Shown here piece after piece: positions 60,273 through 64,000 of a stretch of 64,000 bases of DNA. The notes beneath the pieces are model-generated. The model had not been told where the DNA came from, did not search any database, and worked only from the letters and a program-made list of their open reading frames with translations. Numbering within the stretch: position 1 is the stretch's first letter; each line of letters opens with the position of its first letter. The translations under genes and the position numbers were made by a program. The stretch comes from Henricia sp. BOLD:AAB3569 (Eukaryota > Echinodermata > Asteroidea > Spinulosida > Echinasteridae): the NCBI GenBank assembly GCA_037783545.1, contig JBBELK010000369.1, forward strand, positions 434,001 to 498,000, read 5' to 3'.

Positions 60273-62210
60273 CAGAGAAAATACTGCTGTGCAGAAAAAA
60301 TTATGCTTGGTTAAAACGGGTTACCAACCAAAATCTCATCCCATCTGTATTGCGTTTGATTGGTACTCAACAATTTTTGCTAAACACAAGAATTTGCTTA
60401 GTATTTATGTTAAATGGTGCCATAAAATTGAGCATTAGTTTGACCAGTTGAGTTAAAGGTCTAAATATTTTAATACAAATTAATTTTTACAATTAAACAT
60501 TTGACTGGGTAAATAACAAATATATGTTTTTTTTTTACTTTAGCATTTTTTTATCAAAGTTGTGACATGTAAATAAATGCGGCAAATTTTCTTACGAAAT
60601 GGCAAAACTGAATATGCAGTTTGTTACTATGATACACGCGTCTGCGGTAAACAAAAACGAATTGTAAAAAAAACACTGGAAATGAAAATTTCGATTTTCA
60701 AATTGTCCTTTTGGAAATGTTCAAGTGGGTTTTTTTTTGGTGCCATGTAGGCTGCCGAAGTGAGTACATCATCTTTTGTTAGTTGCCTAGGCAATGGCTC
60801 TACACTAAAAAACACTGAACCGTGTCCCTGTGCTTTTGCAATGGTGCTTTTTCCAACGGCCATGATGTTTAGAGCCAATTACTATGGCATCCCACGTCAC
60901 ACTTTGGCTGTCTATTGATAAGAAAGCATTGCACAATTGAGCTTTTTTTAAAACAAAATATTTTACTCAGGATTTTTTATTGTGTTTTTTTTTAATACAC
61001 TAATTTTATTAGTATGAGCATTATTATTATGTCTGTATACGAGAAATTTGGATTTGAATATGTTAACTAAAGTCTGAACAAATTTCTAAATAACAATCTT
61101 AAAAAAACAATTATCAAAACTTTTTTATTTTTAAAATTAATCTTGATGAGTATACACAAATTATAAACAATTATTTAATCTGTAATATTTGCATAATTTG
61201 TAATATTTTTCTATTTTTATGCAGAAATTTAGCTGACACTCAATTAGTATAAGGAGTATCAGATATAAGAAGTATCGGAAATAATAATTTTTAAGAATGC
61301 CAGCAAGTTAGCAAAATTTGTTATGTAGCAACAATAAAATATTATCGTTGTAATGTGATTAATCTAAAAATAATAGAGTTGACGTAGATTTTCTACTCGC
61401 GGCATACCAGTAAATACATTTTTTTAGATGTTGTAAATATAACGGCATAAAATGCAACATATTGTACTGGTAAGCTGTTTTTCACTTTTTTTTTCTAAAA
61501 CTAAAAAATGCTACTTTCTGCATATTTTACGTAATCAGAATGTATCAAATAGTGGAATATATGTATATTTTTAAAGGTTTATTTTCATATGTCGGAATTG
61601 TGCAGTTGGTAGTTTAGCTTGCATAGTTGATGCCCTGTACAAATTGGTGAATTTGGCCGGTGGAGGGGGAAAACACATTTTTTGTGTTGTCAACACTTAT
61701 AGCAACGCCACTTCACGCAAATGTTAAATGAATAGCGAAGGGTAATTAAAGATTTTGGGTTTTAGCTAAACGTAAGTGTCACACATTACCAGTCTTGCAT
61801 CCCAATGGCACTATGATTGGTAGTTAATCCTAGTCAATCCTAGTTAGACCGTACTTAAATCTAGCGACCCGTAGTCAATTCTTACCAACCGTCTTTAATT
61901 GGCAACGAGTCCCGGTGGAGTTTTGGGTGCAATACTTTGCCGGGATCAACCAGGAAGAAATTGGCATCATAGTAAAATCTAACAGGACCCTACTGGAGCC
62001 CTAGTGGACTCTAGGGCTGCTGGCATAGCCGTATAGTGGCCCGTAGGGGGACCCTAGTGCCGTCTTGAGCAGTCATATTGAAGCCGGGACACTGCTGTTG
62101 CTTCTTGGGGGCATTGGACTTGCCCTTAGACTTCCCGGCTCCCTGGCATTGCTTGGTAGGATCGCGAGAACAGAAATTCATCCCAATTTGGAGTTAAAAC
62201 CATGGTTGAC

Positions 62211-62364
62211 TATAGACCGTATCGAATAGCCGCCATTTCGTGGGGCACCTTTTGTTACTTAAACCGTTCAACAATGGAAGCACAATATGTGCAACCATGC
62301 ACGTCCTCAAGGAACAAAGAAACTGGCCCACGAAATGGCGGCTATTCGATGATACGGTCTATAG
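62211..62364. mobile_element. Foldback element K, short copy
   Basis: TATAGACCGTATCGAATAGC at the left, GCTATTCGATGATACGGTCT and ATA at the right; no nested insert. Confidence 0.75.
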
Positions 62365-62495
62365 CAGAGGGACACCGGGAAACACTGGGGCCAACAGGGA
62401 TGCAAACCCGGGAATGTGTGACAGGGCCTAACTGTGCACACCGAAACCTATCTGATAAATAGAACAAGATTTCTCTTAATTTTGTACAGACATTA

Positions 62496-62726
62496 GCAGG
62501 GCTCGAATTTCATTTAAAAATCTGCTAGACCACAGGGTTAGTAGCTTAAATTATTTACTAGACCGACGCTATTGTTACAAGACCAAAGCCACAAGGAACG
62601 TGAATTTACTGTTCAATAGTTTTAAAATGCACTGGACCATTGGTCTAGTACAGTAGAGAAAGCACTAGACCGAGGCTTAATTTACTGGCCTCGGTCCACC
62701 GGTCAAGTGGGTATTTCGAGCCCTGC
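62496..62726. mobile_element. Foldback MITE with GCAGGGCTCGAATTTC ends
   Basis: The right end GTATTTCGAGCCCTGC mirrors the left. CTAGACC motifs repeat inside. Confidence 0.6.
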
Positions 62727-63078
62727 ATTAGGCCTACGCTAAAAAGCAGTTATTTACTAAATTAAGCTAAAATTAAAACAAATTAACAGATAACTATGCA
62801 TGATTTGTTTGTTTTTTTAACATACTCCTACATTGGTACCGAATTAAAATAAGAAGTCTTTCAATTTCATTTAATTGTTATAGTACATGAAATTTGAATC
62901 GTGTCAGTACTGGTAGAATTCTTGTAGAATACTTGATCTGAGTGAGCTGTTGTACAGGCATTTTTTATGTACTCAGATTTTCTGTTGATATTTGTTAAAA
63001 TTTGGATGTTTATTTTTGTATTTTATCTCCTTAATCTGTTAGATTTTTATATTACTCTGATATAATTTTGGGTGTGTA

Positions 63079-63469
63079 TTAAGCCTGTGCCAAATATTTG
63101 AATATTCGATCGAAAATTGAATATTTGATCGAAAACCGAATATTCGATCGAAAATTGAATATTCAAATTTTTTTTACAATTCGAATATTCGAACAAAAAT
63201 GGGAGATAAGTAGTTTTATGATAATTTGGGTTTGAAGTGAACCAAATTCACAGTAACCGTAATGGTTGGGTATCCGGATACCCTCAAAATCAAAGCAAAC
63301 ATTTAAATTTCAAACCCGGAAGTTAGGGCATGTGTTTTCACGCCACCAGCGGCCAGATCGCCACAGGTTTAGGGCCTTTTCTTTTCGGAACAAATACACG
63401 ATCGAATATTTGAATAATTTAAAAATCGAATATTCGAATACTAAATTATTCGAATTGACTCAGGCTTAG
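63079..63469. mobile_element. Foldback element rich in TCGAATATTCGA
   Basis: TTAAGCCTGTGCCAAATATT at the left, ATTCGAATTGACTCAGGCTT and A at the right. The interior has short GAATATTCGATCG repeats. Confidence 0.6.
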
Positions 63470-63673
63470 TGTGTATGCTTGCTTGTGTATTTGGATTTTT
63501 TTTTTTTTTAATTGTTGTTAGAAAATTACAACTATCTCGTGTTTTTAAATGTCTATTGTATCATTTTCAATGACCCAAAATTTTACTTCATGAGTTGACA
63601 AGAAAAATCTTACTCAGTGTTAATAGCAATGGTAACAAACGCCACATGAAATTATTTCTGTCCAAGATCGTTA

Positions 63674-64000
63674 GCCCGTTTACACTCGATTCACCTTTAC
63701 CGAATTGAACTCCGCAATTTCCGAAAAGACGAGTTGAAGCTAAGTGTAAACGCAAAAGGTGAAATAAAAAAGGCGGATCAGACCCGGGTCTGATTCGTCT
63801 TTTTAAGTCACCTTGGGTAGGGTTGAACCCCTCAATTGTCAAGGTCGCTTGTAGTGAAAACGATACATGAAAATACAGATTTGGCAATTTGAGCGTCCTT
63901 GGGGCGGTAGGTTTAATCGACGAATCCATGCATGCACTGCGGTCACAATTAGCGGTTTGTAAACAGTGGTGAAGGCGAATTGAAGCCGAATCGAGATGTA
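63674..64000. mobile_element. Element B copy 3, cut by the window end
   Basis: CCCGTTTACACTCGATTC start, then GATCAGACCCGGGTCTGATT. It sits inside an M fragment (63547-63673) and runs beyond the window. Confidence 0.65.

Larger units (their letters stand above)
59553..64000 (+). other. Gene 2 3' UTR and downstream flank
   Basis: A donor-like ACCG|GTAAGC lies 16 bases after the stop (59569), so the 3' UTR may be spliced. 60450-61600 is very AT-rich with AATAAA-type signals (for example near 61331). Foldback elements follow. No further gene is supported. Confidence 0.55.

Overview
The window is intron-rich animal DNA with GT-AG splicing, long introns and very dense short interspersed and inverted-repeat elements. 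The gene content (receptor tyrosine phosphatases with Ig, EGF and FN3 domains, and a secreted C-type lectin) and the SINE and MITE content suggest a marine invertebrate deuterostome. An echinoderm is my best guess, but nothing in the window proves the species. No bacterial genes, CRISPR array or virus was seen.

Layout: (1) 194-2887 (+) holds the last four coding exons of a receptor-type protein tyrosine phosphatase (gene 1). They cover the C-terminal part of its membrane-distal PTP domain (D2); the rest lies upstream of the window. (2) 2888-5156 is intergenic, with an octamer-rich AT tract and MITEs. (3) 5157-5714 (-) is a single-exon secreted C-type lectin. (4) 5715-12569 is intergenic and repeat-filled, ending in a G-rich minisatellite. 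(5) 12570-59552 (+) is one large gene (gene 2) that I could join in frame from signal peptide to stop through 38 coding exons plus one possible 9-nt microexon. It encodes a receptor tyrosine phosphatase of about 1,853-1,856 residues: signal peptide, Ig-EGF, Ig-EGF, Ig-cbEGF-cbEGF-EGF, Ig-Ig, four FN3 (the last with a furin-type RRKKR site), one transmembrane helix, and tandem PTP domains D1 and D2. All exon phases are compatible and the summed length is a multiple of three. (6) 59553-64000 is the 3' UTR and flank, AT-rich, with further foldback elements.

How the parts relate: genes 1 and 2 lie in the same orientation and share exon sizes and phases in D2 (136 and 75 nt for the last two exons), so they probably derive from a local duplication. 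Their D2 active sites differ. Gene 2 D2 resembles LAR-type receptors ([17 protein letters not shown]). Gene 1 D2 has CLNGIGRSG and has lost the WPD motif, as in the kappa/mu-type receptors. The lectin lies between them on the opposite strand and may be unrelated in function.

The introns are a museum of non-autonomous transposons. Several unrelated MITE families end in AGG/CCT next to TTAA, some elements are nested with exact 3-bp target duplications, and several form long palindromes. Several tRNA-derived SINE families and one CR1/L2-like LINE remnant are also present.
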